Part shown: positions 1-10,768 of the stretch, piece by piece
Layout of the letters: every line of letters begins with the position of its first letter
Numbering within the stretch: the first letter of the stretch is position 1
NCBI GenBank assembly: GCA_022559845.1
Contig: CM040120.1
Span: 163,910,334-163,974,333 of the forward strand
DNA from: Amorphophallus konjac
Taxonomy: Eukaryota; Streptophyta; Magnoliopsida; Alismatales; Araceae
Direction of reading: 5' to 3'
DNA length: 64,000 bases
Notes under the pieces: model-generated
What the model was told of the DNA's origin: nothing
The model's database searches: none
The model's input: the letters and a program-made list of their open reading frames with translations, nothing else
Translations under genes and position numbers: made by a program

Positions 1-1377
1 CGCCGAGTTGGTTGTATCATTAAAGCCCATTAACTAGAATACACTATCGTTGTTTCTAGATCTAGTAATGTAACGGCCTTACATTGGACCGTCAGAAGCA
101 CGTAACGGCCATTACATGACCGTCACATTTCCCTAAATCTATTTTATTGTTCTGGATTCGGATCACTGTAACGGCCCGATACTAGCGCGTTACAGAATGT
201 AACGGCCCAGTAGATGACCGTCACACAGCTTGCATATTTTAACCCAAGGTTTGACCCAAGGGTTGATTTCTAAAGTTCTAGATAGACTAAGGATAGTCTA
301 GAACTTAGCATAATGATTGAAAAGACTTAGTGAAATGAATGAAAGGTAAAACAATGTACCGTTATGCTGTCGATTTATTTCCATGAGCATAACATTGTTT
401 AAGTCTATTTCTTGATCTCATATATTCGAATTGAAGCATTCATTCATTGATTTTCATTATTTGGAATTGTTATATTCATGGCCATACTTTTCTGTTACAT
501 GCGTGGAAGTAGCTTAATTTATACCTGAAGATGCGATCGAGCACTGATTGTGTTCAAGGGCTCTATGCTAGTCCCCTCGGCTGATTGCCAGAAACATACT
601 ATTTTATAAACCATGGGGTATGATGCTACTGGCGTCGCATTGCGCTGGGAGTACTATTTCTATAAATAAGTGAAGATCCACGACACGACATGACATTCTT
701 GCTTGATATTCCATAGAAATTCACGAAGCACTTGCTCATAAGCATAAGATGCTAAAGTGATGAATATGTGGCTTGCTAGTACATTCTCGATATATTCTTG
801 TTCATGAAAGGCCAATATCATGTTCTTGTCCTATTCTTACTAGTTCATTCTTGTTCTCATTCCATCTTATATGATAGTCTTGTTACTTTGACTTAATCGC
901 ATGATCATCGCATTGCATGATTTTACCTTATGTATTTAGAGCAAAAATGTTAATCACTTTAATAGTGCCTTCATGTTGATGCGAAGACACCTACTGGACA
1001 AGTGTGCTCATTACCTATTTCTAATCTTTTTCAGGAAATGAAAGTGAGTCGGGTTCGGATTCGGATTATTCAAGTAGCGGATCCGAGAGCGATTAAAGAT
1101 GAGCGAAGACTTAGGAAGTCTATAATGTCTAGATTGAGTCAATGTAATTTTCCTATTTCTGGAGTATAGTAGAATGAAAGATGATGGAAAGTGGTTGTAT
1201 TTCGAATATTGATCATTTATGAAATAAAGTGGGAGTATGATTACATTATGTGAAATTGCATTTATGTGGGTGATTGTATTGCGCTCTGGTCGTTCTTGCT
1301 TGCATGAGGCTTACCATGCCGGCTGTTCGCACTCCCCGAGTTAGTCTTCCACTGTAATAAAGGCTCGGGGCATGACA
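1..1377 (+). repeat. 5' LTR (partial) of Tekay-like Ty3/gypsy element 1
   Basis: The LTR ends in CATGACA just before a tRNA-iMet primer-binding site, and its left end lies outside the window. It carries quasi-palindromes of the form AACGGCC-N7/8-GACCGT near 70-230. The same arms, in the same sense relative to transcription, occur in the second Tekay element at 27404-40007, so the two LTRs are related. It reads in the same direction as the gag and pol that follow. The AT-rich part around 1100-1380 probably holds R/U5. The LTR call is firm; the exact family is inferred from the internal proteins. Confidence 0.75.
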
Positions 1378-1384
1378 GTTAAGT

Positions 1385-1396
1385 TGGTATCAGAGC
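1385..1396 (+). other. Primer-binding site, tRNA-iMet type
   Basis: TGGTATCAGAGC lies 7 bases after the LTR end. This matches the 3' end of plant initiator tRNA-Met, the usual primer for chromoviral gypsy and copia elements. It fixes the LTR/internal boundary. Confidence 0.9.
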
Positions 1397-1610
1397 CTAA
1401 GTCTCAGGACTTAGGGAAAAGAATCATGTCATAGGATAAGTCCAAGGGTTAAGGACCCCCACCTATGAACCAAGGAAGGAATTTTCATGCCCATGTGAGA
1501 ATTGGGTAGAGCCGGGATGAGATAGTTATTAGCTTTAAGATTGATTTTCTTTAGTCTCACGAGAAATAACAAGTTGTTATATTTCTCATAGGTACCTTAT
1601 TATTCTTATC

Positions 1611-2541
1611 ATGGCTCATCGCGTAGACTGGAATGGCATGCAACAAACCGTTGCCGGCCTTACGCAGGCATTGCAAACCATGGCCCAGGCAGGGGCAGGA
1701 GCACAGGCTGGCGACCTTCATCGCAATTTTCGGAGTCTAAACCCTACGCGTTTCTATGGATCCTCCAATCCAGACGAAGTAGAAAATTGGATAGATGAAA
1801 TGAATCGTATATTTGACGTTATTCAATGCACTGATTAGCAGAAGGTCCGTCTAGCAACATTCCAATTAAATAAAGATGCCCGTACTTGGTGGAAATCGGT
1901 CCCGGCACCTCCGGCCGATGCACCTCACACGTGGGATGGTTTTCTCACTTTATTTCGTGCCAAGTATTTCTCCGAACATGTGAACGAAAGGAAGGCCGTG
2001 GAGTTTGCCTCCCTTCATCAATGGATGATGTCAGTAGCAGAGTATGAGCTGCAGTTTTGAAGACTAGCACCATATGCACCACACCTTATTAGCACGGAAT
2101 TATTAAAGGCAAATCGATGTATGGACGAGTTACGGCCTGGGTTCATTCAGCAACTTGGGACACAAAATATCCGCACTTACGCAGAGATGGTTCAGAGGGC
2201 ATATCTATGCGAGAGGACCTTAGAGAAGGTCGAAAAGTTGAAAGGAAAGGGAGAGCAATCCAGTCGACGCTCAGATCGGCATTTTAAGAAGGAGAAGTTT
2301 AGCATCACGGAACCCTACAAAAGCCATGATAATAAGAAAAGATCAAGGAGTGGGAATGGTGGAAGTTCCCAAAAGAATAATAAAAGGGTTAAGGAAGAGA
2401 AGGAGCAAGTTGTCGCGGCGTGCACCCTTTTGCGAGAAATTCGGCCATTCGGCTGAAGAATGCTGGAAGCGCCTCGGTGCTTGTTTGCGTTGTGGAAGTA
2501 GGGAGCATCGTGTGCTAGATTGCCCCCTTATGAAAGAGTAA
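1611..2541 (+). pseudogene. gag: gag of Tekay-like gypsy element 1 (broken)
   Basis: The start at 1611 (MAHRVDWNG) gives the chromoviral gag N-terminus with FYGSSNPDEVENW. An in-frame stop follows the CTD motif at about 1836. The capsid homology continues in pieces (FLTLFRAKYFSEH, SVAEYELQF), with another stop near 2058, then 2121-2456. The nucleocapsid knuckles (CEKFGHSAEECW, then CLRCGSREHRVLDC) are in a different frame at 2326-2541, so there is at least one frameshift. The order and motifs match the intact gag at 35727-36713 on the minus strand. Its role would be to form the virus-like particle and bind the RNA. It is non-functional here. Confidence 0.85.
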
Positions 2542-2639
2542 TCAACTAATGAAGGACGCAGGAGGCAGGCTCGCCTCAATGCGGTTATAGATGAAGATGA
2601 AGCACCCAGGGATTTAAATAATGGGCTTATGAAAGGTAC

Positions 2640-4250
2640 TCTTTAAATCTGTTCTCGCCCTGCATTCGTGCTATTCGATACTGGTGCTTCTCATTCTTTT
2701 ATCTCCACCACTTTTGCAAAAACCTTACCAATTGCATCAGTTTCCTTACCTTCAGATCTTGCTACTACTACACCTTTAGGATCTAGAACTAAGCTTACCA
2801 AGCATTATCCTAATTGTGAGGTAGTGGTAGAAGGACACAATCTCCCTGCAAACTTTGTATGCCTTGATATGAAAGGTTATGATGCCATTTTAGGGGTAGA
2901 TTGGCTTGTAGACCATGATGCTTATATCAATTACCGAAATAGGCTAATATCATTTCGAAAGTTCAGTCTTCCAAGATTTTCTTTTCTTGGCATCAAATAC
3001 AAAAAGCATCCTACCATTATATATTCTCTTCACGCTTGCAAGCTTATCTCACAAGGATGCGAAGCTTTCCTTGCTTCAGTCATTATTACCGAATCTAAGG
3101 AGATTGTCCTAGCCAATATTCCTATTGCAAATGAGTTCCCAGACGTGTTCCCATCTGAACTACCTAATTTACCACCTGAAAGGGAAGTAAACTTTACCAT
3201 TGAACTCATTCCTGGTGCGGCACCTGTTTCTATAGCCCCTTACAGGATGTCCCCCACAGAACTCAAGGAACTAAGGAAGCAGTTACAAGAACTTCTAGAC
3301 AAGGGTTTCATTAGACCCAGCACATCCCCTTAGGGTGCGCCTGTTCTATTTGTCAAGAAGAAAAATGGTTCCCTCAGGCTATGTATCGATTACCGACGAC
3401 TGAATCAGCTTACAATTAAGAATAAGTATCTGTTGCCGCGTATTAATGAGCTCTTCGACCAGCTTTCGGGAGCTGAGTACTTCTCTAAGATTGACCTCAG
3501 ATCTGGTTATCATCAACTTAGAATTAAAGAAGAAGATATTCATAAATCGGCTTTTCGAAGTCGTTATGGCCACTATGAATTCGTGGTAATGCCATTTGGG
3601 TTAACTAATGCCCCAGCAGCATTCATGCAACTTATGAACAGTGTCTTCCAGCCATATCTGGATTGATTCATTGTCGTCTTCATCAATGATATCCTAATAT
3701 ACTCAAAGACAAAAGAAGAACATGAATAATATTTGAAAATAACTTTGCAAACACTTAGAGAACACAAGCTATATGCCAAACTCAATAAGTGTGAATTCTG
3801 GCTCGAGGAAGTCTCATTCCTAGGCCACATTATTTCAAAAGAAGGTATTGTTGTGGATCCTTGTAAGGTAGAAGCTATCAAGAATTGGAGTCGGCCTACG
3901 ACTGTGTCTGAAGTAAGGAGGTTTCTAGGTCTAGCTGGTTATTATATAAGATTCATTAAGGACTTCTCAAAGATAGCAGTCTCTTTAACTAGACTCACCA
4001 GAAAAGAAAATCCTTTTGTCTGGTCAGAGAAATGTTAGAAGAATTTCTAAATTCTTAAGAATCATCTTACCACAGCCCCTATTTTATCACTACCAATGGA
4101 GGGTGGTGAATTTGAAGTGTATACGGATGCGTCTGGAATTGACTTAAGATGTGTCCTTATGCAAAACGGAAGGGTGATTTACTATTCTTCAAGACAATTG
4201 AAATGTCACGAAGAAAATTATCTTGTACATGATTTAGAATTGGCAGCGGT
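2640..4250 (+). pseudogene. pol: pol (protease-RT-RNase H) of Tekay-like element 1, truncated
   Basis: The protease has FDTGASHSF at about 2671 (D-T-G intact) and DAILGVDWL near 2890. The RT begins at about 3200 (APVSIAPYRMSPTELKELRKQ), with stops after RPSTSP (3331) and after PYLD (3664). The catalytic box reads VFINDILIYSK instead of FIDD, so the first catalytic aspartate is Asn. [18 protein letters not shown] and the RNase H start ([15 protein letters not shown]) follow. Homology stops abruptly after HDLELAAV near 4250, where unrelated DNA begins, so RNase H, integrase and the 3' LTR are missing. It is dead by several criteria. Confidence 0.88.
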
Positions 4251-6410
4251 TAGATTCCTGGGTTTAATTATAGAAATAAATGACTTTCTATATTTAAAAA
4301 TGAGAAATGACGCCTTAAAGAATGTCGTTATTTTAATCAGCGCCTTATCAACTGACGTCAATTCATTGAATTTTATTTTGATTGGGATTCGTAAAAACCA
4401 GAAAACACCAGGAACTGACGCCTGCGCATGCAGTCGCTTAATTATGAAACCACGACACACCTCAAGTCGTCAATTAAATGACGCCCTGCCTCCAGGCGCT
4501 AATTACAATCATCATGGAAAAATACCAACTAAATTAGAAAAACTTCATATTAAGCTAGTATTGAAGTCCACTTTGGGGCATCACGTGGTGACATGAGATT
4601 TACTCATCATAGCATCGATTTTAGCGTGTCTACGGCTTCAGAGTCATCTTTGGTTTCTGGTCGACCCGGTGCGATCCAGTGGTCGATAAGTGACCTTCGA
4701 AGTGTCTCATCTAATCGAGACAGTGGTTCTTGATGCTTTGAGGTACTGTCTTACCTTGGTTTATGTGTCCAGGTGCTTTGATGGTCTTAATGCTCCCTCA
4801 GGTCTTCGTGAGTCATTTTATACGGTTGTATGGATCTGATGATCTAGTGTCATTTTCCTCGACTTAAGATGAGGCTAATTGGCGGCTTGTCACCGTCGTT
4901 GTCTGACGATCTTGACCCCGAGTCTTGTGACTCAAGGATCGTTATGTTGGTAGGTTTAGTTGTCCCATCTTGAGTCTGTGGGAGTTGGTATACCACCATG
5001 TGTCTGGGTGCTTCGTAGTACGTGCGATAGTGCATTCTTAGCCTATCTGTACTTCAGCACTCGTCTTTCAAAGTCTCCGTGTCTAGTGAGCCTCCACTAG
5101 TCGTAGCCTGACGACCTCGAGTGTCGACCCACCTGGGAGTGGTGGTGAGGGCAGTTCCTAAGATACGGTTTGTAGGCTAGTTTCCGTGGGCTCCCTTACC
5201 TTGCAGTAGCGTCCTGTTGGGGGAGAAAACTAGCTAGAGGACTGGCTCAAGGTATTGAGCTTGTGTGTGCACACGTGGTCAGGGGCATTTTGGACGAGCG
5301 CCGACGGGCGTGACCCTGACTAGTCACTCGTCACTGTAGTTCTTGTTCTTGTTCTATGAGTATCTCAGTCTCTATCGTTCTTGGCGTCCGTAGCGAGATA
5401 CTTGTGGCGCAGTGTAAGACGTCAGTGGAGGTATCGGACTGTTCTTCTGGTGAGGAGGTGCTAACATCACCTGACATGTGACTCTCATGTTTCTCGAAGT
5501 CTATGTTCCCCTTCCGAGTAGTCTATTCTTGGCTTTGTCCAAGTTCACCTTCCCTTTCTGAGTTGGTCTATTCTCGGCCTTGCCCGAGGATAGCTTTTTG
5601 TTGCGTGCATGATGATCTAGTCATGTATGCGTTAGTGTTTGTTGTCTGTCTAGGTCTTTTCTCGGGTCTTTGCCTAGTTTTGTAGGACCTTCGCTTTGGG
5701 CCTTGTGCCTGCCTACGGATCAGTAACTCCTGACTTTGTGAGATCAGGTTTCGCCCTTCTGTCGCTATTTGGAGTAGCTTAGGGAGCCGTGCTTTACTCG
5801 GTAGCTGTGTTCTCGTTCTTTACGGCCTTGCTTTTCCCTTTTCTTTTAGCCGTTCTACTCCTGCTCTCCTAGCTTTCTTTTACAACTTTCTAGCAGTAGT
5901 TTTTTTTGCTTTCTTTCCTATTGCTGTTTTAGTTGTTGTTCCGTGTTACTGCGTTATTTTTCAGTGGGGATCCACGTGACCCCTACTGAGCCAGTGACAT
6001 GAGGCTCACCCCTGCTTTTCAGGTGTGGTCGTCTCTACTTCCTTGCGGTTCCTAGCGTGGCGTGTGTGTTCGTAGTTGCCAGCAGTACCTACGTCGAGCT
6101 TCCCCCGACCTCAGTGTACATTTTTCTTTCCGTTGGACTGTAATTATATTTCCTTTGGACTAGACTCTGGCATAATTGTTAAGCTAAAATGTTAATTGAA
6201 AAGTAATTTTATTTTCGCTACTTTAGCAAACCTGATTAATGAAATATTATTGCTTACTGTTATATCTGCGACTTCAATGTACTACACAACAATCCTTTTA
6301 TCCCTTCGGAGCTTTATAGCTCTTGGGAGACTTCACGGGTTCCAAGTGGTATCGGGTCTACTCGGTAGTCCTATCAGGTATATCAGGTATCCGGAATCCG
6401 AGTCGTCACA
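4251..6410. repeat. Unidentified LTR-like sequence joined to truncated pol
   Basis: No protein homology is recognised. The sequence breaks into an AT-rich part with repeated TGACGCC motifs (about 4305-4490), a long T/C-rich noncoding part, and a right end CCGAGTCGTCACA near 6410. That end resembles the terminal bases of gypsy LTRs on the plus strand. A weak match to a primer-binding site (TGGTATCGGGTC) occurs near 6347. No matching second LTR or target duplication was found, so this may be a solo or truncated LTR, or several fragments. Confidence 0.3.
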
Positions 6411-7418
6411 TAGTCATACCTAATATCGAGGGGTACTGGTGTCCAAACAACGTGTACTCTCAAGGCATAAAGTATGTACTGAACTCAATAGCTCTAGAAA
6501 AATTGATATGAAAATTGTTAATGAACAAGTGAAAAATCTGAATATGTTTGCCAAAGAAAAAATTGTTGAAACCGAGGACAAAATCAGAAATCGTCATGGC
6601 TGTTTAACCTCAATACATTTTTTTACTCCTAAAGGAGTCATTGAATCTTGAATGAGTAAGATGAAGGGAGATTAATCAAAGTCAATATGAGGGTGTGGTT
6701 CATCTCTATTAAAATCTGAACTCAGATATGAGTATAGAAATCTTATTGACAAACTCTGAACACATCAGATTTAAACCATGTCATTCAATAAGGAATTATT
6801 CATAAGACTTTATAATGGAAGACTCTGAAAATTCATTCCTTCTGATTTATGAAATTGGTATCTCATTGAAAACCTTCATGAACCATCCATTCATCTGGAA
6901 ATCTTGTTCAGATTCACTCATCTCCTAAAAAAATTTGCTTGCTCACTTCATACACACTGGTTCACTACACATTAAGCTTAATATCAGATTTTGATTGTTG
7001 ATAGTCATTACTTCTTGAAGTCTTTTTCTCTTAACCTGAACTATCATTGCTTGAAGATCAATTCCTCCCTGTGTTTTTGCTGATATCCTCATTGACTAGG
7101 TTTCTATAGTACTATCATGTCCTTCACCATCAAAACCCCCTTGAAATTCTTCTGTTTTGATAAAGGGGGAGATATATTGATTTGTCTGGAAGTTGTATTC
7201 ATTTATTAAGGGGGAGAAATATTTTTTGGTCTCATGTCAAGGGGGAGAATAGTTCGAGGAGATTATCATGTCAAAACATGTGTTTACACAGAATATTTCT
7301 AATGTTTTTATCAAACTATTGTTTCCTTTTGATGAAGTCAAAGGGGGAGAATAATTTGATATGAGTCAGCATGATGCGTTATGACTCATAGTGTTGCCAT
7401 CATCAAAAAGGGGGAGAC
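6411..7418 (+). mobile_element. 3' internal part of a Sirevirus-type Ty1/copia element
   Basis: No intact pol is visible; the longest open stretch (6439-6651) has no recognised domain. Towards the right there are repeated polypurine motifs AAGGGGGAGA (about 7163, 7209, 7239, 7341, 7407), the last directly before the LTR start TGTTG at 7419. Repeated polypurine tracts ahead of the 3' LTR are a known Sirevirus feature. The element is on the plus strand and is split by the Tat insertion at 7480/20641. The left boundary is uncertain. Confidence 0.6.
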
Positions 7419-7480
7419 TGTTGTATATCCCTGTGGTTTTCATGATGTATGAGTCAGCATCATGCGTTATGACTCATAGT
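7360..7480 (+). repeat. 88-bp tandem duplication of the PPT/LTR-start junction
   Basis: The block starting TATGAGTCAGCATGATGCG at 7360 runs through the polypurine tract and the first about 29 bases of the LTR. It then starts again at 7448 (TATGAGTCAGCATCATGCG). The second copy is cut by the Tat insertion at 7480 and continues at 20641 with the second polypurine tract and LTR start (20672). Confidence 0.8.
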
Positions 7481-10463
7481 TGAAGAGGGGGGATCTCGCG
7501 TTACTCCTGAGCGGGGAAGAGAACAACCACGTACGCTTGAAGCATGAACTGCAAGAAGGGAAACAAGTCAGAGGTGCCCAGGGATGGATCCCCGAGGAAA
7601 ATCCTCCGATGCTTAAGTCAGCAAGTGTAGTAGAGCACTGGTGCGAAGGGAGGAGATAGGGGGGAGATGGGGGCGCGAGATCCCTCTCCATCAAGAGGTG
7701 AAGTGGTTCCTGCTCAGGGTTTCTGGCTTACCTTCTCACAGTAGGGCTCTTCCGGCTTAAATAGTGGCTCGTTGAATGTATGATCCCTGTGAGCTGAGGA
7801 GTTTCGGGGGGGTTACGTCCTCCTTATAGGCTCTTTATAGCACGCGGACTCATGGTCTCCCTTATCCCCTTGAGCTCCCAACTTTTAAAGGACTCGTAAC
7901 GGCCGTACAGATAAGCTTCCATCAGTTGGCCCGAGCGCGAGGCACTGGCCTAGGAGATGCCTCCCCAGCGATGAGTGTGTGGCTTGGGCTGGGAATACTA
8001 GGCTCCAAATGAGCTTTCCTGATCGATCTGATGCTCAGACTTCCCAACCTGAAGTGTTGAGTTATGGTTTTGATGATAACTAAACTTAATGTGTGATTAA
8101 GTGATGATAACTAAACTTGTGGTTGATTGCTCATGCTCCTATTATCTATGTATGGCTGAGATGTCAAATGGCAACGGTTACATGGTCTTGATCCTTGGTT
8201 TGCATATGTTGGTTTTACAAGAGGCAAGAGGTTCAACGGTTACATGGTCTTGATCCTTGGTTTTCATATGTCGGTTTTACAAGAGGCAAGAGGTTTCATA
8301 ACCTCTTTAATATGAACAAGCATGGTATTAACCCTGACTATCTTGCTTGCAGGATTAAACTCATGGCAGTCACCTAGTGAACCAAACTTGTGGATACTCA
8401 CCCTGCTCCTCTACAATCCAAAACAGGCGGTATATGTCATGTACTGTCAAAAAACGATTGGTGAGACTCTTACATTATCTTAGCATCGATCTCACCATGT
8501 GTATCTCATATACCTCTCCTTAATACAACTCATTCATGCATATTAAACATGAAACCCTTCTGGCCATCGTGCGCCCTCGCCCGCGGATCGACCTACGCGG
8601 TCAGGTTGCGGGTATCGACCTGCCCGGTCAGGTCGCGGGGGTCAAGGGGGCAGCGCCCCTTGCGGGGGTTTCCGGGGGCGGAGCCCCCGGAATAAAATTT
8701 AGAAATGCTCAAATGGTTTAGACGTTTCAAATGCATAAACCAAGTGAATCCAATCCCAAAATGCACGGATTTGATATGGATATGAAGCCCTTGACTTATG
8801 GACATGTTTCTTTGGGCTAACACTTCATTTTTGCAGGTACATGTCTTTCTGGTCGACCAACACACCTTGGCCGGTCGTCCAGAATTGCCAAAATTGAAAA
8901 GATGGCATTTTTATAGGTTTCAGTCGACCGCCCCTAGGCGTCCGGTCGACCGGTTTTGCCAGAGATGAAAAATCAACCGACTGTAAAATTCCGGTCGACC
9001 GCCCCATGCCCTCCGGTCGACCGCCAGCCCCGAGGCCCCCTTTTGTTGACTTTTGTTTCAAGCTCGAGGAGAGGTCTTTCCACCCATTTGTTTAATCCAA
9101 ATGACCCCAATTACACCATGATTTGTGGATCTGGTCTGGAGCTTATCTATGGACCATTCAAGGGCTATAAAACATATCATTTGGAGCCATAAACACTAAG
9201 GGGATCCAAGAGGGCTTCAAGGGAGATCAAGAGGAGGATGTCCAAGTGAAGAATAAGGAGAGGGTACTGTAGCTCCGTGAACAGTACTTCGTGCAGAAAG
9301 ATTTCCATCCTTCCTCAACACATTGAAGGTAAATCTGAAGCCAATATACTTCCATTCAAGTGAAGAGGCAAGCAAGCATTCAAGGAAGATCAAGGAAAGG
9401 CTATCCAAGGAGAAAGAAGAAAAGAAGCAAGCAAGCAAGCACAGATTCAAAAAGAGGGTGCTCAAGGTGAAAGGATAAAGCTTCTCAAGGTCCATTCAAG
9501 CTTAGTTTGAGGCCATTCAAGCAACGAAGGAATCAACGCAACATCTGCATCACACACCCAGGGGGAGCCTAAATCAGGAGCATTCTAAACTGTGGTTTAT
9601 TTGTTTTGGTGTCTTGTGCTCTGACTTTCAAATTTGTGTTTCTTATAAATTGTAAACTTGTGTGTGTGTGGATCGTTGTTGGATCTGTGGTCGTGTGTGT
9701 GTGTGTGTCGTATTTGATTCGTGTGTGTGCGTGGATCTTCCTAGATCTATGTTTGTGTGTGTGTGGATCTTTTAGATCCGTTCTGTCTCGTGTGTGTGGA
9801 TTGCTGCACTTGTAGCAGCGGGTATTTGTGTTGGTGATCCGCTTGTTGGATCGTGTTGGAGACCTCATCTCCGTGTGTGTGTGTGTGTTGGGGCGCGTCC
9901 CCGTGTGTGTGTGCAGGCGTCGTCCTGCGTGTGTGGTTGGAGCGTCGTCTCCGTTTGGAGATTTATCCCCGAGTGAAGCATCACCAGGTTTGGTGAGGGG
10001 TGGACGTAGGATTGCCGTCATTGCATCCGAACCACCTTAAAAACCACTGTGCATTGTGTTTTGGATTGTGTGGTTTGATCCTTTTCTTCTACCTCCATTC
10101 TAAGTCAGTGTGATTTCGAATTTATCCACGTATATCTTGTATAATCTACATCATCATCTAATTAAGTTTGATAAATCCGATTTGTGATCAAATAGTTTTG
10201 AATCTCTTATCTAGCATTCTATCACATATTTCAAAAAGGGTAAAAGCTTACGTAAAATTTATAATCACCCAATTCACCCCCCTCTTGGGTGTCATTGATC
10301 GCGGGACTTCATGAAGGCTGTCTAGGAATTGCTTGATCCGAATGAGTTATTAAGCTTGTATTGAGTGGGCCCTGGGGCTATCACTTCAAGGAGCCGGGCA
10401 TCGTTGGGTCGGGTCGGACCTCGTTTGGCCTCTCCATTCAGGTGGTAAGATTTCCCCTTCCCA
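7481..10463 (-). repeat. 3' LTR of the Tat element, split by a solo LTR
   Basis: The LTR parts are 7481-8054 and 10317-10463 (the duplicated TGAAG counted once). They align throughout with the right LTR at 19920-20640. The two differ by scattered substitutions, so the insertion is moderately old. A polypurine tract (reverse complement of CTTGTCCCCCTCC) starts at 10464, which confirms that this is the 3' LTR of a minus-strand element. Confidence 0.92.
8055..10311 (+). mobile_element. Sirevirus-type solo LTR (family A), 2257 bp
   Basis: It starts TGTTGAG and ends ACTTCA, with target duplication TGAAG at 8050-8054 and 10312-10316, inside the Tat LTR. Internal marks are an imperfect 64-bp direct repeat near 8176-8300 and a GC-rich module at 8571-8700 shared with the solo LTR at 28416-30176. 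There are several GGTCGACC palindromes (8850-9030) and TG-rich tracts (9660-9920). The conserved hairpin plus GTGGACGTAGG...CCGAACCACCTTAAA lies at 9980-10045, and the terminus contains TTCACCCCCCTC. No internal region or second LTR is present, so it is a solo LTR made by recombination. Confidence 0.92.
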
Positions 10464-10476
10464 CTTGTCCCCCTCC
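10464..10476 (-). other. Polypurine tract of the Tat element
   Basis: On the minus strand a run of the type GGAGGGGGACAAG abuts the 3' LTR. This is the plus-strand DNA priming site of reverse transcription. Confidence 0.6.
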
Positions 10477-10768
10477 TACTCCCGAGCCAAAATTAGGCTC
10501 GGACGAGTAGCATTTGGGCCAGACTTTTCGTGGCTCTAGTTGGGTGGAGATCTTTCTCTGGCAGGGGCCACATGATGCGGTTTGTCCTGAAAATATGCCC
10601 GTCATGATGATAATTCTCACGAATTATTGTGAGAAGACCCCTCTTCGGGAGATCGAAATGATGCGCCGCTTCAGGCTGGGGGTTATAAGCATCGCGCATT
10701 GCTTGCGTCCCTTTATTTCCATGGTTTAGGGTTTTGCCTTCTATTGCATTCATATTTGAGGGGGGCTC

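Noticed and set aside
6347..6358. Possible primer-binding site TGGTATCGGGTC
   Set aside because: Two mismatches to the iMet site and no LTR end directly before it.
8536..8721. Small frame with RIDLRGQVAGIDLPGQ in two LTRs (also 28568-28780)
   Set aside because: It comes from internal direct and inverted repeats of the GC-rich module; other frames are equally open and there is no initiation or domain evidence.
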